Origin: Variovorax sp. 54
Lineage (GTDB): Bacteria > Pseudomonadota > Gammaproteobacteria > Burkholderiales > Burkholderiaceae_C
Assembly (NCBI RefSeq): GCF_002754375.1
Contig: NZ_PEFF01000001.1
Span: forward strand, 1,054,001 to 1,118,000
Length of the DNA: 64,000 nucleotides
Reading direction: 5' to 3'
In this document: positions 8,507-17,040 of the stretch, in pieces
Position numbering within the stretch: the stretch's first letter is position 1
How the letters are laid out: each line of letters begins with the position of its first letter
Translations under genes and position numbers: made by a program
Notes under the pieces: generated by a model
What the model saw: only the letters and a program-made list of their open reading frames with translations
What the model was told of the DNA's origin: nothing
The model's database searches: none

Positions 8507-9670
8507 ATGGCCACCCAACGTCTCGGAATCATCATGCACGGCGTCACCGGCCGCATGGGCATGAACCAGCACCTGATCCGCTCCATCTGCGCGATCCGCG
8601 CGCAAGGCGGCGTCACACTGTCGAACGGCGACAAGGTCATGCCCGACCCGATCCTCATCGGCCGCAACGCCGAGAAGATGGAAGCGCTCGCCAAAACCCA
8701 CCACATCGCACGCTGGGGCACCGACCTCGACAAGGCGCTCGAGAACAAGGACGACACCATCTTCTTCGACGCCGGCACCACGCAGATGCGCCCCACGCTG
8801 CTGGCCAAGGCCATCCGCGCCGGCAAGCACGTGTACTGCGAGAAGCCGATCGCGACCAACCTAAACGAAGCCGTGGAAATCGCGCGCCTGGCCGAAGGCT
8901 CGGGCCTCAAGCACGGCGCGGTGCAGGACAAGCTCTTCCTGCCCGGCCTGCGCAAGCTCGACATGCTGCGCCGCGCCGGCTTCTTCGGTCGCATGCTCAG
9001 CGTGCGCCTGGAGTTCGGCTACTGGGTGTTCGAGGGCGACCTGCAGCCCATCCAGCGCCCGAGCTGGAACTACCGCAAGGAAGACGGCGGCGGCATGATC
9101 CTGGACATGATGTGCCACTGGCGCTACGTGCTGGACAACCTGTTCGGCGAGGTGAAGTCGGTCTCGTGCATCGGCGCGACGCACATCCCCAAGCGCTGGG
9201 ACGAAGCCGGCCAGCCGTATGAAGCCACCGCCGACGACGCGGCCTACGCCACCTGCGAACTCACCGGCCACAACGGCGAGCCGGTGATCGCACAGATCAA
9301 CATGAGCTGGGCCACGCGCGTGCGCCGCGATGACCTCGTGACCTTCCACGTCGACGGCACCGACGGCTCTGCCGTGGCCGGTCTGTCGAGCTGCCGCGCC
9401 CAGTCGCGCGTCGCCACGCCGCGCCCGGTGTGGAACCCCGACGAGAAGCAGATGATGAATTTCTTCGACCAGTGGCAGGAGATTCCGGATTCGCAGGTCT
9501 ACGACAACGGCTTCAAGATCCAGTGGGAGCATTTCATTCGCCACGTGGTCGAGAACGAGCCCTACAAGTGGACGCTGCCCGAAGGCGCCAAGGGCGTGCA
9601 GTTGGTCGAGGCTGCGCTCGAATCGTGGCAAGACCGCCGCTGGGTCGATGTGCCCGCGCTGAAGGTCTGA
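8507..9670 (+). CDS. Gfo/Idh/MocA-family NAD(P)-dependent dehydrogenase
   Basis: The product is 387 residues. The N-terminal nucleotide-binding region begins LGIIMHGVTGRMGMN, the family signature Glu112-Lys113-Pro114 (CEKPIATNL) provides the catalytic Lys, and His204 (DMMCHW) is the usual second active-site residue. The start at 8507 has AAGGAAG upstream. The family oxidises sugar or polyol hydroxyls. Between an enolase-superfamily enzyme and a DUF993 aldolase-like enzyme, it is likely the oxidative step of a sugar-like or cyclitol-like substrate pathway. Substrate unknown. Confidence 0.9.
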   Translation: MATQRLGIIMHGVTGRMGMNQHLIRSICAIRAQGGVTLSNGDKVMPDPILIGRNAEKMEALAKTHHIARWGTDLDKALENKDDTIFFDAGTTQMRPTLLAKAIRAGKHVYCEKPIATNLNEAVEIARLAEGSGLKHGAVQDKLFLPGLRKLDMLRRAGFFGRMLSVRLEFGYWVFEGDLQPIQRPSWNYRKEDGGGMILDMMCHWRYVLDNLFGEVKSVSCIGATHIPKRWDEAGQPYEATADDAAYATCELTGHNGEPVIAQINMSWATRVRRDDLVTFHVDGTDGSAVAGLSSCRAQSRVATPRPVWNPDEKQMMNFFDQWQEIPDSQVYDNGFKIQWEHFIRHVVENEPYKWTLPEGAKGVQLVEAALESWQDRRWVDVPALKV

Positions 9671-9683
9671 CGAAGCACACGCC

Positions 9684-10871
9684 ATGGCACTGTCGCTGAC
9701 CCTCCCCACCGCGAGCGGCGCGCTCGCGCCCTACGCCCTGCGCGGCACCGCGCCGGTGAAGCCCGAAGCGGGCGTCAAGTTCAACCGCATCGCCTACTCC
9801 GCCGCGCACGTCGTGGCCGACCCGCTCGCGGCCGTCGACCCGTGGCTGCAAGCGGCGGTCGATTGGGACACCACCATCGCTTATCGCCGCCACCTGTTCT
9901 CGCTCGGCCTGGGCGTGGCCGAAGCGATGGACACCGCGCAACGCGGCATGGGCCTGGACTGGCCCACGTCGCTCGAGCTGATCCGCCGCTCGCTCGATGC
10001 GGCGAAAGATGTGCCGGGCGCGCTCGTCGCCTCGGGCTGCGGCACCGACCACCTGAACATCGACGACGTGAAGAGCGTCGACGACGTGATCCGCGGCTAC
10101 GAAGAACAGATGGCCGCCATCGAAGCGCTCGGCGGCAAGTTGATCGTGATGGCGAGCCGCGCACTGGCCCGCGTGGCGAAGAGCCCTGCGGACTACGAAC
10201 GCGTGTACGACCGCATCCTGAGCCAGGCAAAGCAACCCGTGGTGCTGCACTGGCTGGGCGACATGTTCGACCCTGCCCTCGCGGGCTACTGGGGCACGAA
10301 GGACGTCGATGCAGCGATGGACACCGCCGTGGGCATCATCGCGGCGCATCCGGACAAGGTCGACGGCATCAAGATTTCGCTGCTCGACAAGGACAAGGAA
10401 ATCGCGATGCGCCGCCGCCTGCCGAAGGGCGTGCGCATGTACACCGGCGACGACTTCAACTACGCCGAGCTGATCGCCGGCGACGGCTTCGGCAGCGAGC
10501 CGACGCACGGCAAGAGCGATGCGCTGCTGGGCATCTTCGACGCCATCGCGCCTGCCGCGAGTGCTGCGCTCGGTGCACTGGCCCAAGGCAACACCGAGAA
10601 GTTCCACGCGATCCTCGGCCCGACGGTTCCGTTGTCGCGTCACATCTTCGCGGCACCCACGCGCTTCTACAAAACGGGCGTGGTGTTCATGGCCTGGCTC
10701 AACGGCCACCAGACGCACTTCACGATGGTGGGCGGCCAGCAGAGCACGCGTTCGCTGCAGCACTTCGCGGAGCTGTTCCGCCTCGCAGATGCGGCGAACC
10801 TGCTGGAGCAACCCGAGCTTGCGGTGCGGCGCATGAAGACGTTGCTGGCCTTGCACGGCGTGGAAGGTTGA
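9684..10871 (+). CDS. DUF993 protein, dihydrodipicolinate synthase-like lyase
   Basis: The product is 395 residues. The region around VDGIKISLLD places Lys230 where the DapA/NAL-type class I aldolases carry the Schiff-base lysine, and MYTGDDFNY followed by THGKSDALLGIF matches the downstream substrate-pocket block. The family (DUF993) is annotated only as dihydrodipicolinate synthase-like. A carbon-carbon lyase or dehydratase acting on a 2-keto acid is likely. The gene lies 13 bases after the Gfo/Idh/MocA gene and 8 before the isomerase gene. This trio probably acts in sequence on one substrate. Confidence 0.85.
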   Translation: MALSLTLPTASGALAPYALRGTAPVKPEAGVKFNRIAYSAAHVVADPLAAVDPWLQAAVDWDTTIAYRRHLFSLGLGVAEAMDTAQRGMGLDWPTSLELIRRSLDAAKDVPGALVASGCGTDHLNIDDVKSVDDVIRGYEEQMAAIEALGGKLIVMASRALARVAKSPADYERVYDRILSQAKQPVVLHWLGDMFDPALAGYWGTKDVDAAMDTAVGIIAAHPDKVDGIKISLLDKDKEIAMRRRLPKGVRMYTGDDFNYAELIAGDGFGSEPTHGKSDALLGIFDAIAPAASAALGALAQGNTEKFHAILGPTVPLSRHIFAAPTRFYKTGVVFMAWLNGHQTHFTMVGGQQSTRSLQHFAELFRLADAANLLEQPELAVRRMKTLLALHGVEG

Positions 10872-10879
10872 CCGAGGCC

Positions 10880-11758
10880 ATGCGCGACTTCTCGAAGAAC
10901 CACGACTGGCTGTCAATCAACACGGCCACCATCCGCAAGCAGTCGGGCGCCGAGGTGCCGCTCGACCGCCTCATCGACCAGTGCGCCGAACGCGGCATCC
11001 GCGCCATCAGCCCGTGGCGCGACCAGGTCGCGGCAGTCGGGCTCGACAAGGTGGCCAAGCAGCTGAAGGCGCATGGCATCGGCCTCTCGGGCTATTGCCG
11101 CGGCGGCTTCTTCCCGGCGCCCGATGCGGCAGGACTGAAGGCCGCGCTCGACGACAACCGCCGCGCCATCGACGAAGCCAAGACGCTGGACGCGCCCTGT
11201 CTTGTGCTCGTCGTCGGTGCCCTGCCCGGTGCGCTCGAAGGAAAGGTGGCCTACAAGGACATCGGACGCGCGCGCGACGAGGTGCGCGACGGCATCGCCG
11301 CATCGCTGGAATACGCCCGTGAGGTCGGCATGCCGCTGGCCATCGAGCCCCTGCATCCCATGCAAGCGGCCGACCGCGCCTGCATCAACACGCTCGAACA
11401 CGCGCTCGACCTGTGCGACGAACTCGATGCGGGCAAGACCGGCATGCTCGGCGTGGCGCTCGACATCTATCACGTGTGGTGGGACCCGAAGCTGCAGCAA
11501 CAGATCGCCCGCGCTGGCCGCGAACGGCTGCTGGCGTACCACGTCTGCGACTGGCTCACGCCGACGCGTGACCTGCTCTCCGATCGCGGGATGATGGGCG
11601 ACGGCGTGGTCGAGTTGAAGAAGATTCGCGGCTGGGTCGAGGACGCGGGCTTTGCCGGGTTCAGCGAGGTCGAGATCTTCTCGAACCTCGACTGGTGGCA
11701 GCGCCCCGGCGCCGAGACGCTCGACGTCTGCATCGAACGACACCGCAGCGCGGTCTGA
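10880..11758 (+). CDS. Sugar phosphate isomerase/epimerase (AP endonuclease 2-like TIM barrel)
   Basis: The product is 292 residues from the ATG at 10880, 8 bases after the previous stop. The fold is visible in metal-ligand blocks: IEPLHPM (first Glu and a His), LGVALDIYHVWWDP (Asp/His), YHVCDWLTP and the C-terminal SEVEIF (last Glu). Enzymes of this fold isomerise or epimerise ketoses and inositol derivatives. It is the last gene of the catabolic operon and most likely interconverts an intermediate for the Gfo/Idh/MocA or DUF993 enzyme. Exact substrate unknown. Confidence 0.88.
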   Translation: MRDFSKNHDWLSINTATIRKQSGAEVPLDRLIDQCAERGIRAISPWRDQVAAVGLDKVAKQLKAHGIGLSGYCRGGFFPAPDAAGLKAALDDNRRAIDEAKTLDAPCLVLVVGALPGALEGKVAYKDIGRARDEVRDGIAASLEYAREVGMPLAIEPLHPMQAADRACINTLEHALDLCDELDAGKTGMLGVALDIYHVWWDPKLQQQIARAGRERLLAYHVCDWLTPTRDLLSDRGMMGDGVVELKKIRGWVEDAGFAGFSEVEIFSNLDWWQRPGAETLDVCIERHRSAV

Positions 11759-11806
11759 TCGATCCGACCGAAGCGAAAGGCAGCCGCTTGTGCTGCAATT
11801 CGCCCC

Positions 11807-12904
11807 ATGGCTGACCCGACCCTCGACGACCTGCGCCGCTACGCCGTCGCGCGCACCCTCTTCACGCCCACGACGCTCCCCGCCGCGATCCGCAAGCTCG
11901 GCTTCGTGCAGGCCGACCCGATCCGCGCGCCCGCGCGTGCACAAGACCTCACGCTGCGCCACCGTGTGAAGGACTACCGCGCGGGCGATCTCGAAAGCCG
12001 CTACGCGCGGCTGGCGATCGAGGAAGATTGCCTCGTCAACTACGGCTTCCTGCCGCGCGAGCACCTGGCGCTGATGCATCCGCGCGAAGCCAAGCAGGCC
12101 TGGGACGCCGACACGCGCCGCAAGGCCGCCGACGTGCTGGCCTATGTGCGCGAACACGGGCCGGTGCATCCGCGCCAGGTCGAGCAGCACTTTGCGCATG
12201 GCCGCATCCAGAACTACTGGGGCGGCTCCAGCAATGCCACCACGCACCTGCTCGACGGCATGCACTACCGGGGCCTGCTGCGCGTGGTGCGGCGCGACAG
12301 CGGCACGCGGGTCTATGAAGCGGTGAACCATCTGCCCGCCGACGACAGCCCCGCCGGGCGCGCGCTGCGTGCGGCGGCATTGATCGTGCTGGTGGTGCGC
12401 AAGTACGCGCCGCTGCCGGCCACGAGCCTGACCTACCTCGTGCGCCTGCTCGGCTACGGCGCGCCGCACCTCGCCGCGCAAACGCAGGCGGCGCTGCGGC
12501 TGGCGCGCGACGAGCTGCTGGCCAGTTGCCGCTTCGACGGCACCACCTGGTACTGGCCCGCCGACGAGAAGCCCGCCTCGCGCCGCCATGCGCCCGACGA
12601 CGCAGTGCGCCTGCTCGCACCCTTCGACCCGGTGGTCTGGGACCGCCGCCGCTTCGAGCTGCTGTGGGGCTGGACGTACAAGTTCGAGGCCTACACGCCC
12701 GCGCCGAAACGGCAGTTCGGCTACTACGCGCTGCCGATGCTGTGGCACGACCGCGTGATCGGCTGGGCCAACGTGAGTGCGCCGGAAGGCCGATTGCAGC
12801 CGGCGTTCGGCTACGCCGATGCGAAGAAGCCGCACGGCGCGGCCTTCCGCACCGGCCTCGACGAAGAACTGCACCGCATGACGCAGTTCCTCTCCGGCCG
12901 CTGA
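11807..12904 (+). CDS. YcaQ/AlkX-like winged-helix protein (DNA interstrand crosslink glycosylase family)
   Basis: The product is 365 residues. Family blocks are clear: QADPIRAPARAQDLTLRHRV near the N-terminus, and LLAPFDPVVWDRRRFELLWG with KFEAYTPAPKRQFGYYALP near the C-terminus. The AlkZ/YcaQ (HTH_42) family has tandem winged helices and includes glycosylases that unhook DNA crosslinks. The QxD/QxQ catalytic motif of characterised members appears to be represented by Q-A-D at about residues 31-33, which fits the YcaQ branch. The gene lies 48 bases after the catabolic operon and may be read through, but has no evident link to it. Confidence 0.8.
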   Translation: MADPTLDDLRRYAVARTLFTPTTLPAAIRKLGFVQADPIRAPARAQDLTLRHRVKDYRAGDLESRYARLAIEEDCLVNYGFLPREHLALMHPREAKQAWDADTRRKAADVLAYVREHGPVHPRQVEQHFAHGRIQNYWGGSSNATTHLLDGMHYRGLLRVVRRDSGTRVYEAVNHLPADDSPAGRALRAAALIVLVVRKYAPLPATSLTYLVRLLGYGAPHLAAQTQAALRLARDELLASCRFDGTTWYWPADEKPASRRHAPDDAVRLLAPFDPVVWDRRRFELLWGWTYKFEAYTPAPKRQFGYYALPMLWHDRVIGWANVSAPEGRLQPAFGYADAKKPHGAAFRTGLDEELHRMTQFLSGR

Positions 12905-13219
12905 CGCCGCCTTTTATAATCGCCCGCCTCAGCCAGCCGCCCGCGCCCGCCGCGAGCCCGCCAGCCGTCTTCGAAGGAACGAAGACGCAGCAGCCCGAGC
13001 AACGACACCTTTCGTCGTCGCACCCGGCCACTGCCCCCACGACGCCGTAGACACACAACACCAGCCGGTGCGCTTTCCTTTCGGAAGGCGCCACGGCACG
13101 CGCTCGTTCGTTTCCGTTTTTCGCTCGCACCCGAGAAGCCATGGCGCGCCCCAATCGCGCGCCGCAGCCACTCCCCCGCCCTAGACACATCCGACCGCAG
13201 GACACAGGAGAAGCTGCAC
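12905..13219 (+). other. Intergenic leader before the TonB receptor gene
   Basis: These 315 bases hold no convincing gene. A TATAAT lies at about 12915-12920. Two stem-forming repeats follow: GTCTTCG/CGAAGAC at 12967-12986, and GCGCTTTCC/GGAAGGCGC at 13070-13091 with a 4-base loop. CAGGAGAAG just before 13220 is the ribosome binding site. No Fur-box-like sequence was seen. The stems could be leader RNA structure, but they match no riboswitch class I know. Confidence 0.4.
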
Positions 13220-15400
13220 ATGACATTCAAGAACCGTCGCCCCGGAACGCCGCTCACGCGGCGGGGCTATGCCACGCTCGCGGCCACCGCCGTGGCGCTC
13301 GCCGCCAGCGCACACGCCCACGCACAAGAAGCCGCCGCCGCCGACACACGGCAGGCGCTGCCCACCGTGACCGTCTCGGGCGATGCGGGTGAAACCGCCA
13401 CCGGTCCCGTGACGGGCTTTGTCGCCAAGCGCGGCAGCACCGCCACCAAGACCGACACGCCACTCATCGAAACGCCGCAGGCCATCTCGGTCGTCACACG
13501 CGACCAGATCGAGGCCCAAGGCGCACTCACCCTGCGCGAGACCACCAACTACACGGCCGGCGTGGTGTCGAGCTACTTCGACAGCCGCGTGGATTCGTTC
13601 AAGGCGCGCGGCGGCGAGGCCACGCAGTACCTCGACGGATTGCAGCGCACCTACGGCACCTACAACGCCAGCCGGCCCGACCCGTACATGCTCGAACGCG
13701 TGGAGCTGCTGCGCGGTCCTTCGTCGGTGCTGTACGGCCAGGGCGGCATCGGCGGCGTGCTCAACCTCGTGTCCAAGCGCCCGCAGGCCGAGACGCAGCG
13801 CGAGGTGCAGCTGCAGCTGGGCAGCCACTCGCGCAAGCAGATCGCCGCCGATTTCACCGGCTCGCTCGATCCCGAGAGCAAGTGGATGTACCGCCTCGTG
13901 GCCGTGAACCGCGACAGCGGCACGCAGGTCGACCACGTGTCGGACGACCGCATCGCGATCGCGCCCTCGCTCACCTGGCGCCCGAACGCCGACACCTCGC
14001 TCACGCTGCAGGCGTCGTACCAGAAGGACAAGAGCGGTTCGCTGATCGGCTTCTTCCCGTGGCAAGGCACGCTGCTGCCCTCGCTGTACGGGCGCATCCC
14101 AACCTCGACCTTCACCGGCGAGCCCGGCTTCGACCGCTTCGACACGCGCAGCACCTCGCTCGGCTACCTGTTCAGCCACCGCATCAACGACACCTGGACG
14201 GTGCGCCAGAACCTGCGCTCAACGGAGAGCAAGGTCTGGTACAACACCTCGTACACCAGCTTCGCGGCCAACCGCCTCACGGGCCGTCCGGCGCGCCCGG
14301 TGTTCAACGCCGACCAGCGCACCATCGAGCGCGACCTGAGCAGCGACATCAACGGCGGCAAGATGCTGCTGCTCGACAACCAGGCCGAAGCACACTTCAA
14401 GACCGGCGAGGTCGAGCACACGCTGCTGCTGGGCGCCGACTTCCAGCGCAACACCACCTCCAAGCTCTCGGGCCGCGGCCGTGCGGGCGCGCTCGACGTG
14501 TACGCGCCGGTGTACGGCAACTACACAGCCCCCACCAGCTACACGCGCGCACCCGAGGTGGTGCAGAAGCAGGCCGGCTTGTATGTGCAGGACCAGGTCA
14601 AGTACGGCCGCTGGATCGGCCTGCTGGGCCTGCGCCACGACAAGGCCACCACCGACACCGAAGGCCGCCCCGCCGCGGCGGCCGACGACAAGGCCACCAC
14701 CAAGCGCGCCGGCCTGGTCTACCTGGCCGACGGCGGCTGGGCGCCGTACCTGAGCTATGCCGAATCGTTCCTGCCGCTGGGCGGCGTCGACACGTCGAAC
14801 AACCCCTTCAAGCCCCAGCGCGGCAAGCAGTGGGAAGCCGGCGTGAAGTGGGAGCCGGCGGGCCAGCGCACTTCGTTCATGGCGGCCGTGTACGACCTGC
14901 GCGACACCAACCGCAAGACCACCGACCCGACCAACCCGCTCAACAGCGTGCAGCTCGGCGAAGTGCACGTGAAGGGCCTGGAGCTCGAGTACAAGGGCAG
15001 CATCGCGCGCGACTGGGACTGGACCACTTCATACGCGTACACCGACGCACGCGTGTCGAAGAGCAACGGCTCCGACCTGGGCAAGCGCATCTCGGGCGTG
15101 CCCAAGCACACGGCCTCGGCCTGGGTGACCAAGCGCTTCTCGATCGGCGGCCTGCACGGCTTCTCGGCCGGCGGCGGCGTGCGCTACATGGGCAAGTCGT
15201 ACGACGGCATGGACAACAACCCCGTGCCCGCGGTCACGCTGTTCGACGCGATGTTCGCGTGGGACAACGGCCCGCTGCGCCTGGCGCTCAACGTGGCCAA
15301 CCTGACCGACAAGGTGCAGATCACCACCTGCCTGGCGCGCGGCGACTGCTTCTACGGCCAGCGCCGTACCCTGACCGCGAGCGCCACGTACCGCTTCTGA
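13220..15400 (+). CDS. TonB-dependent siderophore receptor, FhuA/FpvA type
   Basis: The product is 726 residues, normal for the family. A long signal peptide ends near AHAQE (residue about 36). The plug domain follows, with DTPLIETPQAISVVTRDQI and the block RVELLRGPSSVLYGQGGIGG (about residues 160-180). The remainder is a 22-strand beta barrel ending in the aromatic C-terminus TYRF required for outer-membrane insertion. A short Cys pair (CLARGDC) precedes the last strand. It imports a ferric siderophore or similar chelate using TonB-ExbBD, which is encoded elsewhere. No Fur box or adjacent fecIR pair is visible, so its regulation is unclear. Confidence 0.93.
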   Translation: MTFKNRRPGTPLTRRGYATLAATAVALAASAHAHAQEAAAADTRQALPTVTVSGDAGETATGPVTGFVAKRGSTATKTDTPLIETPQAISVVTRDQIEAQGALTLRETTNYTAGVVSSYFDSRVDSFKARGGEATQYLDGLQRTYGTYNASRPDPYMLERVELLRGPSSVLYGQGGIGGVLNLVSKRPQAETQREVQLQLGSHSRKQIAADFTGSLDPESKWMYRLVAVNRDSGTQVDHVSDDRIAIAPSLTWRPNADTSLTLQASYQKDKSGSLIGFFPWQGTLLPSLYGRIPTSTFTGEPGFDRFDTRSTSLGYLFSHRINDTWTVRQNLRSTESKVWYNTSYTSFAANRLTGRPARPVFNADQRTIERDLSSDINGGKMLLLDNQAEAHFKTGEVEHTLLLGADFQRNTTSKLSGRGRAGALDVYAPVYGNYTAPTSYTRAPEVVQKQAGLYVQDQVKYGRWIGLLGLRHDKATTDTEGRPAAAADDKATTKRAGLVYLADGGWAPYLSYAESFLPLGGVDTSNNPFKPQRGKQWEAGVKWEPAGQRTSFMAAVYDLRDTNRKTTDPTNPLNSVQLGEVHVKGLELEYKGSIARDWDWTTSYAYTDARVSKSNGSDLGKRISGVPKHTASAWVTKRFSIGGLHGFSAGGGVRYMGKSYDGMDNNPVPAVTLFDAMFAWDNGPLRLALNVANLTDKVQITTCLARGDCFYGQRRTLTASATYRF

Positions 15401-15464
15401 AGAAAATCCCCGCGCGGGCGAAGGTCTGGCGCGCGGGTGACAACCCCGCGCTGCACGGGGCTTC

Positions 15465-15470
15465 TAGAAT
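15465..15470 (+). promoter_or_regulatory. Candidate -10 element (TAGAAT) before the FMN riboswitch
   Basis: TAGAAT lies 30 bases before the riboswitch P1 stem, a reasonable distance for a transcription start just upstream of the aptamer. A good -35 at 17 bases was not found, so this is weak. Confidence 0.35.
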
Positions 15471-15500
15471 CGCGCCGTCGTCCGGTTCGCCGGACGGCAA

Positions 15501-15656
15501 GCGTTCTCAGGGCGGGGTGCAATTCCCCACCGGCGGTGATGGCGACGAAAGTCGCACAAGCCCGCGAGCGCCTTGAACCTGGTCACAGGTTCGAGGGTCA
15601 GCAGATTTCGGTGCGATTCCGAAGCCGACGGTCACAGTCCGGATGAAAGAGAGCGC
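15501..15656 (+). ncRNA. FMN riboswitch (RFN element)
   Basis: The conserved RFN blocks are in order: TTCTCAGGGCGGGGTG, AATTCCCCACCGGCGGTGAT, AGCCCGCGAGCG, GGTCAGCAGATTTCGGTG, GATTCCGAAGCCGACGGT and CACAGTCCGGATGAAAGAGA. GCGTTCTC (15501-15508) pairs with GAGAGCGC (15649-15656) as the closing P1 stem. FMN binding is expected to repress the gene that follows, ribH at 15772. Downstream hairpins that could act as the expression platform are described separately. Confidence 0.96.
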
Positions 15657-15661
15657 GAAAT

Positions 15662-15720
15662 GCGGGCATGCCCGCGCGCCTTGCTTTGCTTTTTTGAGGC
15701 AAACCGGCGCGCGAGCGGGC
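15662..15720 (+). terminator. Expression platform of the FMN riboswitch: terminator-like hairpin with competing stem
   Basis: GCGGG-CATG-CCCGC (15662-15675) is a short stem, with a run of T 15 bases further on (15690-15695), so it resembles an intrinsic terminator. The alternative stem pairs GCGCGCC-TTGC (15674-15684) with GCAA-ACC-GGCGCGC (15699-15712) and places the T run in its loop. A further GCGGGC at 15715-15720 could pair with GCCCGC at 15670-15675. The folds share bases, which suits a ligand-controlled switch. Confidence 0.5.
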
Positions 15721-15771
15721 CTGTGGTTTCGTGCGCCCTGATTCAGGAAACCTGCTTTCTAGAGGCACACC

Positions 15772-16284
15772 ATGAGTCAGATCAACGACCTTCCCCTTTC
15801 TGCCGTCACCGCGTCGGGTTCGCCGCGCGGTCAGCGCATCGCATTCGTCGAGGCGCAATGGCATTCCGACATCGTCCACCAGGCACGCGACGCGTTTCTC
15901 GAAGAGATGGCGCGGCTCGGCGTGGCGCGCGAGCTCATCGACATCTTCGATGTGCCCGGCGCCTTCGAGATTCCGCTGCACGCCAAGCGCCTCGCCAACT
16001 CGGGCAAGTACGCGGCCATCATCGGCTGCGCGCTGGTGGTGGACGGCGGCATCTACCGCCACGAGTTCGTCGCCAACACCGTCGTCAGCACGCTGATGTC
16101 GCTGCAGCTGGAAACCGACGTGCCGATCTTCTCGGCCGTGCTCACGCCGCACCATTTCCACGAGCACGTGGAGCACCGCAAGTACTTCCACCGCCACTTC
16201 GCGATCAAGGGCACGGAAGTGGCCGAGGCCTGCTTCAAGACGCTCGAGGCGCTGGACAAGGTCGACGCGCTGCTGGCCGCCTGA
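15772..16284 (+). CDS. ribH: 6,7-dimethyl-8-ribityllumazine synthase, RibH2 type
   Basis: The product is 170 residues and catalyses the penultimate step of riboflavin synthesis (condensation of the pyrimidinedione with the 4-carbon ketose phosphate). IAFVEAQWHSDIV, DVPGAFEIPLHAKRLA and ALVVDGGIYRHEFVANTV are the substrate-binding blocks. VLTPHHFHEHVEHRKYF and KGTEVAEAC are characteristic of the RibH2 branch known from Brucella and Mesorhizobium, which forms decamers, rather than of the icosahedral RibH1. It stands alone, without ribB/ribE/ribD neighbours, behind its own FMN riboswitch. The main riboflavin operon is presumably elsewhere. Confidence 0.93.
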   Translation: MSQINDLPLSAVTASGSPRGQRIAFVEAQWHSDIVHQARDAFLEEMARLGVARELIDIFDVPGAFEIPLHAKRLANSGKYAAIIGCALVVDGGIYRHEFVANTVVSTLMSLQLETDVPIFSAVLTPHHFHEHVEHRKYFHRHFAIKGTEVAEACFKTLEALDKVDALLAA

Positions 16285-16328
16285 CCGCGGAGTTGGCAAG
16301 CGGCGCAAGCCTGCAGTAATCTGCGCGG

Positions 16329-17012
16329 ATGGCCTCTCCATCCGCCTCCAGCGATCGCTACACCCTCTACGGCGCGCCCGGTTCGGGCGCCACGCCCATC
16401 CACGCCGCGCTGACGCTGATCGGCGCGCAGGTCGAGACCGTCGACATGTCCCCGTGGGAGGGCGAGTCCGAACGCGAGCGCGTGGCGGGCATCAACCCGA
16501 TGCGCCAGGTGCCCGCGCTCGTGCTGCCTTCGGGCGAGGTGATGACCGAGAGCGCGGCCATCCTCATCTGGCTCGGCGACCGCTACCCCGAGGCCGGGCT
16601 CTGCCCCGCGCCCAGCGATCCGCTGCGCACGCGCTACCTGCGCTGGATGGTCTATTTGCCAGCGTCGATCTATTCGATGTTCTGGGTGCGCGACGACCCG
16701 CAGCGCCTCGTGCCCGACCCCGACGCACAGGCCGCGATGCTCGAACGATCGGCCGAGCGCATCGCACACTGCTGGCACCTGATGGACACGCAGATCGACG
16801 AACCCGCGCCCTACCTGCTCGGCGACAAACTGAGCATGCTCGACCTGTACGTGACCGTGATGTCGCGCTGGACCCCAGGCCGCCGACGCTTCTACCGCGT
16901 GGCGCCACGCATGACCCCGGTGGTGCGCCGCGTGGATGCCGAACCGCGGCTCGCGGCATTCTGGGCGGCGCGCTTTCCCTTCTCGCTGGACCCGAGCGCG
17001 CCGGGCGGCTAA
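16329..17012 (+). CDS. Glutathione S-transferase family protein
   Basis: The product is 227 residues. The N-terminal thioredoxin-like domain begins YTLYGAPGSGATPIHAAL and contains INPMRQVPALVLPSGEVMTESAAILIWL, where the cis-Pro and the ES motif bind glutathione. The C-terminal helical domain has LGDKLSMLDLYVTVMSRW, the usual N-capping block. The cysteine or serine expected at the active site is replaced by Gly/Ser residues (PGSG), so the catalytic type is uncertain. It is a cytosolic detoxification-type enzyme. It lies between ribH and an ArsC-like gene with no obvious functional link. Confidence 0.88.
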   Translation: MASPSASSDRYTLYGAPGSGATPIHAALTLIGAQVETVDMSPWEGESERERVAGINPMRQVPALVLPSGEVMTESAAILIWLGDRYPEAGLCPAPSDPLRTRYLRWMVYLPASIYSMFWVRDDPQRLVPDPDAQAAMLERSAERIAHCWHLMDTQIDEPAPYLLGDKLSMLDLYVTVMSRWTPGRRRFYRVAPRMTPVVRRVDAEPRLAAFWAARFPFSLDPSAPGG

Positions 17013-17040
17013 GGCAACGCAGTTTTCTATCATCGACCCC

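Noticed and set aside
12905..13219. Possible cobalamin riboswitch before the TonB receptor
   Set aside because: GCCACTG and GGAAGGCGCC-like pieces are present, but the conserved B12 core blocks (CCCGCAACTGT, AGCCAGGAGACC) are missing.
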